64,000 bases of DNA from Amycolatopsis coloradensis (GTDB lineage: Bacteria > Actinomycetota > Actinomycetes > Mycobacteriales > Pseudonocardiaceae), in contig NZ_MQUQ01000002.1 in the NCBI RefSeq assembly GCF_001953865.1, positions 114,047 to 178,046 on the forward strand. The letters run 5' to 3'. A program made the translations under genes and the position numbers. Shown piece by piece: positions 26,505-35,725 of this stretch; positions within the stretch are counted from its first letter, which is position 1, and the number at the start of each line of letters is the position of its first letter. The notes beneath the pieces are model-generated. The model saw only the letters and a program-made list of their open reading frames with translations, ran no database searches and was not told where the DNA came from.

Positions 26505-26527
26505 GCCCCCGTCACCGTGACGGGGGC
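26505..26527 (-). terminator. Hairpin terminator after the DUF2469 gene
   Basis: CCCCCGTCAC (26506-26515) and GTGACGGGGG (26517-26526) are exact inverted copies, flanked by a further G-C pair. In practice the loop is about 5-7 nt. It lies about 20 bp past the DUF2469 stop and would separate the rnhB side of the block from yraN-comM-dprA. Confidence 0.75.
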
Positions 26528-26546
26528 CTTCCTGTACTCGGGAAGA

Positions 26547-26870
26547 TCAGCCGGAGAACGGACCGTCCTCGGGCAACCGGAGATCCGGCTTGTCGAGTTC
26601 CTCGACGTTGACATCCTTGAACGTGATGACCCGGACGTGCTTGACGAACCTGGCGGGCCGGTACATATCCCAGACCCACGCGTCGGACATGCGGACCTCG
26701 AAGTACACCTCACCGCCACCGTCACGCACCTGCACGTCGACGGCGTTGGCCAGATAGAACCGCCGCTCGGTCTCCACCACGTACGAGAACTGGCCGACTA
26801 TGTCGCGATACTCGCGGTAAAGCGAGAGCTCCATCTCGGTCTCGTACTTCTCGAGATCCTCTGCGCTCAT
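26547..26870 (-). CDS. DUF2469 family protein
   Basis: 107 residues, the typical length of this actinobacteria-only family. Conserved stretches are [40 protein letters not shown], then [20 protein letters not shown] and [12 protein letters not shown]. The function is unknown; the gene almost always follows rnhB. Here its ATG overlaps the rnhB stop as ATGA. A terminator follows it. Confidence 0.93.
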   Translation of the reverse strand: MSAEDLEKYETEMELSLYREYRDIVGQFSYVVETERRFYLANAVDVQVRDGGGEVYFEVRMSDAWVWDMYRPARFVKHVRVITFKDVNVEELDKPDLRLPEDGPFSG

Positions 26871-27700
26871 GAAATCCGCGCCCCTCCTCGCGATTCTGCT
26901 GATACTCCAGCGGCGGAGCGTTCATTGTCACCCACGTACGGGCCGAGGGCACGTATCGGCACGCTTGGGTTTTCCAGCGCCGCGACGGTCAACACCACCG
27001 GATGAGGCGGCCGGGCCCGGTGCGCGGCGGCCGCGGTGGCCACATTCGCGTACGACCAGCGATGCACCGGGCTCGGACCGTGTGTCTTCAGCGCCGCGCT
27101 GTGCTCGGTGGTGCTGTAGCCCTTGTGCACGTCGAAGCCGTAATGCGGGTGGACGTCGTGCAGGTCGCCCATGATCCGGTCCCGCGTGACCTTGGCCAGC
27201 ACGGATGCCGCCGCCACGCACGCGACGGCCTTGTCACCCTTGATCACCGGCACGCTCGGGGCGGGCAGCCCGGAGACGCGGAATCCGTCGGTCAGGACGT
27301 AGCCCGGTGTGCTTCGCAGCGCCGAGACGGCGCGTCGCATGCCTTCGAGGTTCATGACGTGGATGCCGAACAGATCGACCTCGGCGGCCGGGATGACGAT
27401 GACCGAGTAGTCCAGCGCACGCTGGACCACCCGGTCGTAGACACGATCACGGGCCTTGGCCGTGAGCACTTTGGAGTCGGTGAGTTCGGGCAACCGGGCG
27501 GCGTCACCGGAACGCAGGACGCACGCGGCCACGACGAGCGGGCCGGCGCAAGCGCCGCGCCCTGCCTCGTCGACTCCGGCGACGGGCCCGAGGCCTCGCC
27601 GGTCCAGCGCACTCTGCAACCCCCAGAAGAGGTCACCACGCACCACTGCCCGCGGCGGCCGAAGCGGTTCGGCCGGTGTGAGCGGTACAGGAACTCTCAA
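26867..27700 (-). CDS. rnhB: Ribonuclease HII
   Basis: About 277 residues; removes misincorporated ribonucleotides and RNA primers. Active-site acidic residues are in [20 protein letters not shown] (Asp-Glu), [19 protein letters not shown], and [40 protein letters not shown] carries another conserved block. A TTG at 27700 is preferred as start: it follows the lepB TAA by a few bases and has GGAGG 10 nt upstream. GTG codons nearer the domain are alternatives. The C-terminal 60 residues ([18 protein letters not shown] onward) exceed the family core. Confidence 0.9.
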   Translation of the reverse strand: MRVPVPLTPAEPLRPPRAVVRGDLFWGLQSALDRRGLGPVAGVDEAGRGACAGPLVVAACVLRSGDAARLPELTDSKVLTAKARDRVYDRVVQRALDYSVIVIPAAEVDLFGIHVMNLEGMRRAVSALRSTPGYVLTDGFRVSGLPAPSVPVIKGDKAVACVAAASVLAKVTRDRIMGDLHDVHPHYGFDVHKGYSTTEHSAALKTHGPSPVHRWSYANVATAAAAHRARPPHPVVLTVAALENPSVPIRALGPYVGDNERSAAGVSAESRGGARIS

Positions 27701-27704
27701 GGCC

Positions 27705-28634
27705 TTACCGCCTCCGGTCGACCGCCTTGCGCACTCCGGACGACATCCGCCTGCCGAGGAAGACCACCGGCCACGCCGCGGCGATGCCGGCGCCCAGGGG
27801 AAGCCCCTGCTGCCAGGCAGGCGCGCCGAGCGCCAGTGGCTGCGCGTTCGCCTGCGGATTGTGGTCCGAAACCCCACCCCAGCGGCCGGGCGGGAGCACG
27901 ATGACCCGTGCCTTGCCGATGATGTTGTCGACCGGGACGGCGCCGTTCACTCCGCCGCCACCCTGGAACCGGGAGTCGCTGGAGTTGTTGCGGTTGTCGC
28001 CCATCACGTAGACGTATCCGGCGGGCACCTTGATCGGGTCGAAGGTCTTCTGGGTGGTCCCAGTGCCCTCTTCCCAATGGATGTACGGCTCGTCGAGCGC
28101 CTTGCCGTCCACGACCACACGGTTGTCGTCACAGCACTGCACCGTCTGGCCACCGACCGCGATGATCCGCTTGACGAAGTCGCGCTCGTCCGGCGGCGCG
28201 AACCCGATCAGCGATCCCAGCGCGCGGAAGCCGCTGACGAAGATGTTGCCGGACTCCGGCGTCTCGAACTCGCCGGCCCACGCGGGCGGTCCCTTGAAGA
28301 CCACCACGTCGCCAGGGCCGGGATCGGTGAAGTCATACGTGATCCGGTCGACCAGGATCCGGTCGCCCGTGCACCCGCTGCAGCCGTGCAAGGTGGTCTC
28401 CATGGATCCCGAGGGGATCATGTAGACCTTGGCGAGGAACTGCTGGATCAAGATCGTCAGCACGAGCGCCACGACGATCAGGATCGGCAGTTCCTTCCAG
28501 AACGACCGCTTCTTGTTGACCTTGCCGAATTTCTTGGAGCCGGATCGGCCCCGTCGGGAGGCCCTGGTGGGGCGCTCCTCTTCGGGGCGATCGGGCTCGT
28601 CTTCGGACGTGTTCTGGGACACGGGTTCGACCAC
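27705..28634 (-). CDS. lepB: Signal peptidase I
   Basis: 309 residues. After a charged cytoplasmic N-terminus (about 45 residues) comes one helix ([20 protein letters not shown]). The catalytic Ser is in [11 protein letters not shown], the general-base Lys in [13 protein letters not shown], and the conserved [11 protein letters not shown] is present. Two cysteine pairs (HGCSGC and VQCCDD) could form disulfides outside the cell. A second helix near the C-terminus ([18 protein letters not shown]) returns the tail to the cytoplasm. Start is a GTG. It cuts signal peptides from exported proteins, including several in this window. Confidence 0.94.
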   Translation of the reverse strand: MVEPVSQNTSEDEPDRPEEERPTRASRRGRSGSKKFGKVNKKRSFWKELPILIVVALVLTILIQQFLAKVYMIPSGSMETTLHGCSGCTGDRILVDRITYDFTDPGPGDVVVFKGPPAWAGEFETPESGNIFVSGFRALGSLIGFAPPDERDFVKRIIAVGGQTVQCCDDNRVVVDGKALDEPYIHWEEGTGTTQKTFDPIKVPAGYVYVMGDNRNNSSDSRFQGGGGVNGAVPVDNIIGKARVIVLPPGRWGGVSDHNPQANAQPLALGAPAWQQGLPLGAGIAAAWPVVFLGRRMSSGVRKAVDRRR

Positions 28635-28665
28635 GACGCCAGGTTACCTGTAACCGTGTGGCTAC

Positions 28666-29034
28666 CTACTTGGCGGAGGTCGTCTCGCGGTTTTCGCGGC
28701 GTTCCTTGATCTTGGCGGCCTTGCCGCGCAGCTCGCGGAGGTAGTACAGCTTCGCTCGGCGGACGTCGCCGCGCTTGAAGACCTCGACCTCGGCGATGTT
28801 CGGCGAGTGCACCGGGAAGGTGCGCTCCACGCCGATGCCGAACGACACCTTGCGGACCGTGAAGGTCTCGCGGATGCCGCCGCCCTGACGACGCAGCACG
28901 ACGCCCTGGAAGATCTGGTTACGCTCGCGGTTGCCCTCGATGACGCGGACGTGAACCTTGAGCGTGTCGCCCGGTCGGAAGTCCGGGATGTCGGAACGCA
29001 GTGACTGCGCGTCCAGCGCGTCCAGGGTGTTCAT
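28666..29034 (-). CDS. rplS: 50S ribosomal protein L19
   Basis: 122 residues, typical. Family blocks: [60 protein letters not shown] and [20 protein letters not shown]. It is at the intersubunit bridge. It lies between trmD and lepB in conserved order, with a 184-bp gap upstream that probably holds its own promoter (TTGACA is visible near 29197 on the minus strand, without a good -10). Confidence 0.96.
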   Translation of the reverse strand: MNTLDALDAQSLRSDIPDFRPGDTLKVHVRVIEGNRERNQIFQGVVLRRQGGGIRETFTVRKVSFGIGVERTFPVHSPNIAEVEVFKRGDVRRAKLYYLRELRGKAAKIKERRENRETTSAK

Positions 29035-29218
29035 CGGTGGTCCGTCCTCGTCTTCGTATGGCTTACGTACAGCAGGGCGCGCAGTAATGTCTGCACTGCG
29101 ACCTACCCGGGGGCTGATGGCGTTCCGGCGAACCTCGCGGCCTTAATTCGTGCTTACCGCACCAATCAAGTTTCGCGCGTCCACTCACGCCAACCTGTCA
29201 AGTATTGCAGACCGGGCC

Positions 29219-29983
29219 TCAGGTGTTCGAACCGGCCTCGTCGGCGCCCTCGTCCAACCGTTCGAGGACCTTGAGATCGTGCTTGTCGAGACTGTCTTCC
29301 GGCAGCAGGCCGATCAGTTCCGGCCTGCGCCGCACGGTGCGCTCCAGTGCCTGGTCGCGGCGCCAGCGGTCGATCAGCGCGTGGTTGCCCGAGCGCAGGA
29401 CGTCCGGCACGGGCAGCTCCCGCCACACCTCGGGCCGCGTGTAGCTGGGGCCTTCGAGGAGGCCGTCGGAGAACGAGTCCTCCTCGGCGGAGCGCGAGTT
29501 CCCGAGCACGCCGGGCAGCAGCCGGACGACGGCCTCGACCATCACCAGCACCGCGGCCTCGCCACCGACCAGTACGTAGTCGCCGATCGAGACCTCGTCC
29601 ACGGGCATCCGCCGCGCGGCGTCGTCGATCACCCGCTGGTCGATGCCCTCGTAGCGGCCGCACGCGAACACCAGGTGCTCCTCGGCGGCGTACTGGTGGG
29701 CCATGGCCTGGGTGAAGGGCCGTCCGGCGGGGGTCGGGACCACGAGGCGGGTGTTCTCGCCGCAGACTTCGTCCAGGGCGGGGCCCCAGATCTGCGGTTT
29801 CATCACCATGCCGGGCCCGCCACCGTACGGCGCGTCGTCCACCGCGCGGTGGACGTCGTGCGTCCAGTTCCGCAGGTCGTGCACGCCGACCTCGATGAGG
29901 CCGCGGTCGATCGCGCGTCCGAGCAGCGCGGCGCGGAGCGGGTCGAGGTATTCGGGGAAGATCGTGACGACGTCGAGGCGCAT
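29219..29983 (-). CDS. trmD: tRNA (guanine-N1)-methyltransferase
   Basis: 254 residues; methylates G37 of tRNAs with a G36. It starts [20 protein letters not shown] and contains [35 protein letters not shown], and the trefoil-knot SAM site [20 protein letters not shown]. Its ATG overlaps the rimM stop by one base (TGATG). Confidence 0.96.
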   Translation of the reverse strand: MRLDVVTIFPEYLDPLRAALLGRAIDRGLIEVGVHDLRNWTHDVHRAVDDAPYGGGPGMVMKPQIWGPALDEVCGENTRLVVPTPAGRPFTQAMAHQYAAEEHLVFACGRYEGIDQRVIDDAARRMPVDEVSIGDYVLVGGEAAVLVMVEAVVRLLPGVLGNSRSAEEDSFSDGLLEGPSYTRPEVWRELPVPDVLRSGNHALIDRWRRDQALERTVRRRPELIGLLPEDSLDKHDLKVLERLDEGADEAGSNT

Positions 29984-30495
29984 CAGGCGTCCAGCAAGCC
30001 TTCCGGCGGGTCGAGGACCACGCGGCCGCCCGCGACGTCGACCGCCGGGACGATCGCCTTCACGAACGGCACCAGCACCTCACGTCCGTCGTGCTCGATC
30101 GACAGCAGCTCTCCCGCCGGCGAGTGCACGATTTCGAGCACCTTGCCGACGAGTGTGCCGTCGGCGAGTTCGGCCCGCAGGCCTTCGAGTTCGTGATCGT
30201 AGAACTCGTCGGGGTCTTCGGTCGGCGGCAGCGTCGAGGTGTCCGCGATCAGCAAAGCGCCGCGAAGGGTCTCCGCGACGTCCCTGGTCAGCACCTCTTC
30301 GAAACGCACCAGCAGCCGCCCGCTGTGTTCGCGGGCGGCTGCGATGGTGAGGTTTCTGCTGCTGCCGTCACGCAGCTTCGTCGTGACGGCCGAACCGACC
30401 GCGAACCGCTGTTCCGGCGAGTCCGTGCGCACGTCCACCGCGAGTTCCCCGCGGATTCCGTGCGCCTTGGCGATCCGGCCTACTACGACATCCAT
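29983..30495 (-). CDS. rimM: Ribosome maturation factor RimM
   Basis: 170 residues; assists assembly of the 30S head around S19. The RimM N domain starts [20 protein letters not shown]; the PRC-barrel half includes [20 protein letters not shown] and ends [18 protein letters not shown]. It lies between khpA and trmD with tight spacing. Confidence 0.94.
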   Translation of the reverse strand: MDVVVGRIAKAHGIRGELAVDVRTDSPEQRFAVGSAVTTKLRDGSSRNLTIAAAREHSGRLLVRFEEVLTRDVAETLRGALLIADTSTLPPTEDPDEFYDHELEGLRAELADGTLVGKVLEIVHSPAGELLSIEHDGREVLVPFVKAIVPAVDVAGGRVVLDPPEGLLDA

Positions 30496-30512
30496 CCCGT
30501 TATGGTCCCTGG

Positions 30513-30752
30513 TCAGCGATCGGTGTCGACGACGTCCACGCGGACGCCGCGGCCACCGATCCCACCCATGACGGTGCGCAGGGCGGTCGCCGTGCGGCCG
30601 CCCCGGCCGATCACCTTGCCGAGATCGTCGGGGTGCACGTGCACCTCGAGCGTGCGACCACGGCGAGTGGTCAGCAGCTCGACCCGGACCTCGTCCGGGT
30701 TGTCGACGATCCCGCGCACCAGGTGCTCGAGGGAGTCAGCGAGGAAGCTCAC
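30513..30752 (-). CDS. khpA: KH-domain RNA-binding protein KhpA
   Basis: 79 residues, one KH domain with the G-x-x-G loop in [20 protein letters not shown]. With KhpB it binds many small and messenger RNAs and affects cell division in other Gram-positives. Its start overlaps the rpsP stop (ATGA). Confidence 0.92.
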   Translation of the reverse strand: MSFLADSLEHLVRGIVDNPDEVRVELLTTRRGRTLEVHVHPDDLGKVIGRGGRTATALRTVMGGIGGRGVRVDVVDTDR

Positions 30753-31195
30753 GCCTCGGCCTTGTCACCCTCGGCGGCCTCGGCCTTGTCGGCTTCGGCC
30801 TTCTTCGGGGCGGACTTCTTCTTCGGCGTGGTGGCCTCGGTCGACGGGGCGTCACCGGCCGCGGCGAGCGCGGCGTTGAACAGGTCCTGCTTCGACGGCT
30901 TCGGCTCGGCGACCTTCAGGGTGCCCTCGGCGCCCGGCAGGCCCTTGAACTTCTGCCAGTCACCGGTGATCTCGAGGATGCGCTGGACCGGCTCGGTCGG
31001 CTGGGCACCGACGGACAGCCAGTGCTGGGCCCGCTCGGTGTCGACCTCGATGAAGCTGGGCTCTTCCTTCGGGTGGTACTTGCCGATCGTCTCGATGGCC
31101 TTGCCATCACGGCGGGTACGCGCGTCGGCGACGATGATGCGGTAGTACGGCGCACGGATCTTGCCGAGACGCTGCAGCTTGATCTTGACGGCCAC
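30749..31195 (-). CDS. rpsP: 30S ribosomal protein S16
   Basis: 148 residues. The S16 fold covers the first 85 ([40 protein letters not shown]). A Lys/Ala/Glu-rich tail of about 55 residues follows, as in other actinobacteria. It heads the rpsP-khpA-rimM-trmD block; the CPBP genes upstream lie about 160 bp away, where a promoter is expected (TACGCT on the minus strand near 31328 could be a -10). Confidence 0.95.
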   Translation of the reverse strand: MAVKIKLQRLGKIRAPYYRIIVADARTRRDGKAIETIGKYHPKEEPSFIEVDTERAQHWLSVGAQPTEPVQRILEITGDWQKFKGLPGAEGTLKVAEPKPSKQDLFNAALAAAGDAPSTEATTPKKKSAPKKAEADKAEAAEGDKAEA

Positions 31196-31354
31196 GGGTG
31201 TGGGTACTCCTCAGTTCTCTCTGATGCAGGTGGAAGGCGCACGAAAGCCGAGTGGGGACACGGCTACGCACACCCGAAGGTCCGGAGCTCGGGCGCGGTG
31301 AGAGGGTCCGGCCAAAGCAGGCAAGCGTACATTCTGCCAGACGCCGACAGGACG

Positions 31355-32161
31355 TCAGAACGCGGCTATCCCGAGCGAGGCGAGCAGGATCGTCACGGCC
31401 GGGAGGAAGTTGTTCACCTGATGGGCGACCACGCTGCCGAGCAGCCGTCCGGTGAACACCCTGGCCAGCCCGATCGGGATCGCGATCACCAGCAGCAACG
31501 TGGTGCGCAGCGGTTCGAGGTGGCTCGCCGCGAAAACGGCCGTGGAGACCAGGAACGCCGCGATCCTCCCCCAGCGTTCGGTGCGCCACTGGAGCCTCTC
31601 GACGGCACCCCACAGCAGGCCGCGGTAGATGATCTCCTCGCAGATCGGGCCGACCAGCCACAGGTAGATGAACATCACGACGGCCGCCGAAACCGACATC
31701 CGCCGGTCTTCCACGAGGGCGCTGATCGCCGAAGTCGCGTTCTCGTTGCCGACGACCTGCGTCCAGGCCCAGGCGGCGAGCGAGGTGAACCCGAGCCCCA
31801 GCACCCCGAGCTTGAGCCCGATCTTGACGTCGGCCCAGCTCCAGCCGATCCGGAGGTCGGCGAAGGGGCCGTTGCCGCGGAGCCGCGTGATCAGCAGGGC
31901 GACCCCGGCGGCGACCATCGTCGGCACCATCGTGCCCAGCAGCACCATGCGCATCGGCAGGGGCTGACCGGGCTGGACGTCGCCGAGCAGGACGCTGATG
32001 AACGCCGCCGACGCCAGCAGGACGGCCTCCACCAACAGGAAGGCCCCGAATCCCCAGCGATGCGGCGGTGGCGTGTCGGGCGCGGCCACCTCACCTCCGG
32101 CAGCGAGTTCGTCCGGCGGCGCGGCCTCGGGGATCGGCTCCCCTGGCTGAGATACGGTCAC
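31355..32161 (-). CDS. CPBP family intramembrane metalloprotease (first copy)
   Basis: 268 residues with about seven helices. The CPBP/Abi signature is present: motif 1 CEEIIYRGLLWG with the EExxxR, motif 2 FAASHLEPL, and motif 3 HQVNNFLPA. Bacterial members include putative prenyl-protease-like enzymes, bacteriocin self-immunity proteins and pheromone processors; the substrate is unknown here. A Pro/Ala-rich cytoplasmic N-terminus of 35 residues precedes the first helix. It lies 37 bp downstream of a second CPBP gene and probably shares its transcript. Confidence 0.85.
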   Translation of the reverse strand: MTVSQPGEPIPEAAPPDELAAGGEVAAPDTPPPHRWGFGAFLLVEAVLLASAAFISVLLGDVQPGQPLPMRMVLLGTMVPTMVAAGVALLITRLRGNGPFADLRIGWSWADVKIGLKLGVLGLGFTSLAAWAWTQVVGNENATSAISALVEDRRMSVSAAVVMFIYLWLVGPICEEIIYRGLLWGAVERLQWRTERWGRIAAFLVSTAVFAASHLEPLRTTLLLVIAIPIGLARVFTGRLLGSVVAHQVNNFLPAVTILLASLGIAAF

Positions 32162-32198
32162 GCCGATCCTCCGGTGATCGTTCGGTTACTCAAAGACT

Positions 32199-32972
32199 CT
32201 AACCGCCAGGACCGGGGATCACCTCGCCCGCGAAGAGCAATACAGCCGGCGGGAGGTTGTTGGCGGCGTGCGCGATGACGGCCGCGCTCACCCGGCCGGA
32301 CAGGTAGCGGGCGAGGCCGATGGCGATCCCCTGGCCGAACAGCGCGATCGTCCGTGCCGCCTCGCCGTGCAACTGGGCGAACATCAGCGCGGTGACGAGC
32401 AGGATCACCCACGAGGGCAGGCGATGGAAGCCCATCGCGTTCCAGAGCGTGCCACGGAAGAGCAGTTCTTCGGTGACCGGAGCGGCGAAGACGACGATGA
32501 CCGCGGCCAGTACCAGCCAGACGGTGTCACCTTCGGCGGTCCCCGACAGTTCGGTGATCGGACTGGGTGAGAAGTCGTCGATGGACCTTTCGGCGCTGTC
32601 GGTCCCGTAGACGGCGAGCAGGAGCAGGTTGAGGAGGTAGCCGGCGGCGAGCGCGGCCGCTCCGCAGGCGAGCCCGATCCGGACGTCACGCCAGGTGGGT
32701 TTCAGCCCGAAGTCGGCGCGGATTCCCTGCCCCCAGACGCGGGAGCCGACCGCGGGGCTGAGGCCGAGTACGAGAGTCGGCAGGAACGCGAGGATCAGCA
32801 GCGGGCCGACGTCACGGAGTTCGAGCGGGTCGTAGCCGCCGAAGCGACCCGACATCACGAAGCTCATGACGAGCGTGACGAGGTGATACCCGGCGATACC
32901 CGCGAAGAACGCTACGAAGCCCCAGTGCGCTCCGAGCACCAGACGCTCGCGGGCCTGCCCGTCGTCCACCAC
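32199..32972 (-). CDS. CPBP family intramembrane metalloprotease (second copy)
   Basis: 257 residues, about seven helices. Motifs: VTEELLFRGTLWNAM, FAQLHGEAA, and HAANNLPPAVLL. It differs clearly in sequence from the neighbouring copy, so the pair is either an old duplication or two independent genes. It is upstream in the leftward direction and close enough (37 bp) to be cotranscribed with the first copy. Confidence 0.85.
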   Translation of the reverse strand: MVDDGQARERLVLGAHWGFVAFFAGIAGYHLVTLVMSFVMSGRFGGYDPLELRDVGPLLILAFLPTLVLGLSPAVGSRVWGQGIRADFGLKPTWRDVRIGLACGAAALAAGYLLNLLLLAVYGTDSAERSIDDFSPSPITELSGTAEGDTVWLVLAAVIVVFAAPVTEELLFRGTLWNAMGFHRLPSWVILLVTALMFAQLHGEAARTIALFGQGIAIGLARYLSGRVSAAVIAHAANNLPPAVLLFAGEVIPGPGG

Positions 32973-33026
32973 GCCTCCAAGCTAAGCCGTGTCCCTGTGC
33001 CGCTCCGGTCACAGGTGGAGTCGGGG

Positions 33027-34100
33027 TCAGGCGTAGATCTTGCCACGCAGGACGATATGGCTCGGATGCCGGAGCACCGCGAGATCCTCACGGGGATCGG
33101 ACGGGTAGACCAGCAGGTCGGCGGAGGCGCCCTCGACGATCCCGGGCACGCCGAGCCACTCGCGAGCCGCCCACGAAGCCGAAGCCAGCGCCTGTTCGGC
33201 GGACATGCCCGCCTTGTGCAGCGCCTCGATCTCGTCGACGAGCCTGCCGTGCTCGACCATTCCGCCCGCGTCGCTCCCCGCGTACACCGCGACGCCTGCC
33301 TCGATCGCCGTCGAGACCATCTGACCGACGCCGGCGTGCAGCGCCCGCATGTGGTCCGCGTAGACCGGGTACTTGCCTGCCTTGTCGGCGATCCCGGGGA
33401 AGTTCTCGATGTTGATCAGGGTCGGCACGAGCGCGATCCCGCGTTCGGCGAGGACGCCCAGCTGGTCCGGGAGGAGTTCGGTGCCGTGTTCGAGGCAGTC
33501 GATCCCGGCGGCGATCAACCCGGGCAACGCGGCCTGGCCGAATACGTGCGCCGTCACCTTGGCGCCCTCGGCGTGCGCGACCGCGATGGCCTCGGCGAGG
33601 ACGTCGTCGGGCCAGAGCGGCGCGAGATCGCCGACGCCGCGGTCGATCCAGTCGCCGACGAGCTTGACCCAGCCGTCGCCGTCGCGAGCCTGCTCGGCGA
33701 CCGCCTTCGGCAGCTCGGAAGGGTCTTCGAGTTCGATGCCGAGACCAGGGATGTAGCGCTTGCGCAGGGCGAGATGCCGTCCCGCGCGGATGATCCGCGG
33801 CAGGTCGGCGCGCGCCTGCAACGGCCGGACGTCGATCGGCAGCCCGCAGTCGCGGATCAGCAGCGTCCCCGCGTCGCGGTCGGTGATCGCCTGCGCGGTG
33901 GCCTCTTCGAGAGTGGTCGCGCCGCCGACCCCGATGCCTGGGTGACAGTGCGCGTCGACCAGGCCGGGTACGAGAAACCCTTCCCGGACAACGGTTTCCG
34001 CTCCGGCGACCGGTTCGGTGGTGATTCGGCCGCCGGTGATCCACAGCTCGCGGTGCTCGCCGTCCGGCAGGACGACCGCCGCCAGGTGCAGCGCCTCCAC
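33027..34100 (-). CDS. Metal-dependent amidohydrolase family protein
   Basis: 357 residues of the amidohydrolase superfamily. The first metal site is VDAHCHPGIGVGG (H-x-H), the bridging Lys is probably in DGWVKLVGDWIDRG, the next His is in VTAHVFGQAALPGL and IDCLEHGTELLP, and the last Asp in VYAGSDAGGMVEHG. The closing strand block ADLLVYPSDPREDL is typical. Relatives hydrolyse cyclic amides, prolidase-type substrates or xenobiotics. The ATG lies 2 bp after the ffh stop, so it is cotranscribed with ffh, although the function is unrelated. Confidence 0.85.
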   Translation of the reverse strand: MEALHLAAVVLPDGEHRELWITGGRITTEPVAGAETVVREGFLVPGLVDAHCHPGIGVGGATTLEEATAQAITDRDAGTLLIRDCGLPIDVRPLQARADLPRIIRAGRHLALRKRYIPGLGIELEDPSELPKAVAEQARDGDGWVKLVGDWIDRGVGDLAPLWPDDVLAEAIAVAHAEGAKVTAHVFGQAALPGLIAAGIDCLEHGTELLPDQLGVLAERGIALVPTLINIENFPGIADKAGKYPVYADHMRALHAGVGQMVSTAIEAGVAVYAGSDAGGMVEHGRLVDEIEALHKAGMSAEQALASASWAAREWLGVPGIVEGASADLLVYPSDPREDLAVLRHPSHIVLRGKIYA

Positions 34101-34102
34101 GG

Positions 34103-35647
34103 CTACTTTTCCTTCGGGAACTTGAACTTCTTCGGGTCGAACCCGGGTACGTCGTTCATACCGCCGAGCTGGGAGAGGTCCGGCATCCCGCCGCCAGGTC
34201 CGCCGGGCATCCCGCCCGGGGGCAGCATCGGCATACCGCCGGGGAAGCCACCGCGGACCTTGGGCTGCGTCGGGCCGCGCCCCTTGCCCTTCTTCCCCTT
34301 CTTGCCCTTGCGGTTCTTGCTGCCGCCGCCTCCGCCGCCGAAACCGAAGCGGCCCGCCATCTGCGCCATCATCTTGCGCGCCTCGAAGAACCGGTTGACC
34401 AGTTCGTTGACGTCGCGGACGGCGACACCGGACCCCTTCGCGATGCGCAGACGACGCGAAGCGTTGATCATCTTGGGGTCGTCGCGTTCGGCGGGGGTCA
34501 TGCCGCGGATGATCGCCTGCAACTTGTCGAGTTGCTTGTCGTCGACCTGCGCGAGCTGGTCCTTCATCTGCCCCGCGCCGGGAAGCATGCCGAGCAGGTT
34601 GCCGATCGGGCCCATCTTGCGGACCGCGAGCATTTGCTCGAGGAAGTCCTCCAGGGTGAGCTGGCCGCTGCCGAGCTTGGCCGCGGTCTGCTCGGCCTTC
34701 TCCTGGTCGAAGTGCTGCTCGGCCTGCTCGATGAGGCTGAGCACGTCGCCCATGCCGAGGATCCGGCTGGCCATCCGGTCCGGGTGGAAGAGGTCGAAGT
34801 CCTCGAGCTTCTCACCGTTCGAGGCGAACAGGATCGGCTGGCCGGTGACCTGGCGGACCGACAGCGCGGCACCACCGCGGGCGTCACCGTCGAGTTTGGT
34901 GAGCACGACGCCGGTGAAGCCGACACCGTCGCGGAACGCCTCGGCCGTGGTGACCGCGTCCTGACCGATCATCGCGTCGACGACGAACAGCGTCTCGTCC
35001 GGCGAAACGGCGTCACGGATGTCCGCGGCCTGCTTCATCAGCTCTTCGTCGACGCCGAGACGGCCGGCGGTGTCGACGAGGACGATGTCGTGCTGGGCGC
35101 GTTTGGCCTCGTCGATGGCGCGGCGGGCGACGTCGACCGGGTCGCCGACACCGTTGCCGGGCTCGGGCGCGAACGTCATGACGCCCGCTCGCTCGCCGAC
35201 GACCTGCAGCTGCGTGACCGCGTTGGGGCGCTGGAGGTCACAGGCGACCAGCAGCGGCGCGTGGCCCTGCTTCTTCAGCCACAGCGCGAGCTTTCCGGCG
35301 AGGGTGGTCTTACCGGCACCCTGCAGACCCGCGAGCATGATGACCGTCGGCGGGTTCTTCGCGAACGTGAGCCGCCTGGTCTCGCCGCCGAGGATGGTGA
35401 CGAGTTCCTCGTTGACGATCTTGATGACCTGCTGCGCCGGGTTCAGCGCGCCGTGCACCTCGGCGCCCTTGGCGCGTTCCTTGATCCGGGCGATGAAGTC
35501 CTTGACCACCGACAGCGCGACATCCGCCTCGAGCAGCGCGATACGGATCTCGCGCGCGGTGGCGTCGATGTCGGCGTCGGAGAGCCTGCCCTTGCGAGAC
35601 AGGGTCTGCAAGGCGGACGTGAGCCGATCGGAGAGGGTGTCGAACAC
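34103..35647 (-). CDS. ffh: Signal recognition particle protein Ffh
   Basis: 514 residues. The N domain is followed by the G domain with LQGAGKTTLAGKLALWLKK (G1), VDTAGRLGVDEEL (G3), LTKLDGDARGGAALSVRQVT (G4) and the closing GEKLEDFDLFHPDRMASRIL. The M domain has the SRP-RNA-binding SRRLRIAKGSG. The tail is Gly/Met/Pro-rich (FGGGGGGSKNRKGKKGKKGK), longer than in E. coli but usual in actinobacteria. It targets membrane proteins co-translationally. Confidence 0.96.
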   Translation of the reverse strand: MFDTLSDRLTSALQTLSRKGRLSDADIDATAREIRIALLEADVALSVVKDFIARIKERAKGAEVHGALNPAQQVIKIVNEELVTILGGETRRLTFAKNPPTVIMLAGLQGAGKTTLAGKLALWLKKQGHAPLLVACDLQRPNAVTQLQVVGERAGVMTFAPEPGNGVGDPVDVARRAIDEAKRAQHDIVLVDTAGRLGVDEELMKQAADIRDAVSPDETLFVVDAMIGQDAVTTAEAFRDGVGFTGVVLTKLDGDARGGAALSVRQVTGQPILFASNGEKLEDFDLFHPDRMASRILGMGDVLSLIEQAEQHFDQEKAEQTAAKLGSGQLTLEDFLEQMLAVRKMGPIGNLLGMLPGAGQMKDQLAQVDDKQLDKLQAIIRGMTPAERDDPKMINASRRLRIAKGSGVAVRDVNELVNRFFEARKMMAQMAGRFGFGGGGGGSKNRKGKKGKKGKGRGPTQPKVRGGFPGGMPMLPPGGMPGGPGGGMPDLSQLGGMNDVPGFDPKKFKFPKEK

Positions 35648-35725
35648 GGGTGTGCACGCTCCAGCTGGGTCGTTGTGGCGTGCCGGTACGGACCGGCGGC
35701 TTCCCAGGGTAGTCGGTGTCCGGGG

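Noticed and set aside
32883-34964. 693-codon plus-strand frame opposite the amidohydrolase and ffh
   Set aside because: Antisense shadow of two confident genes; no motif or ribosome site.
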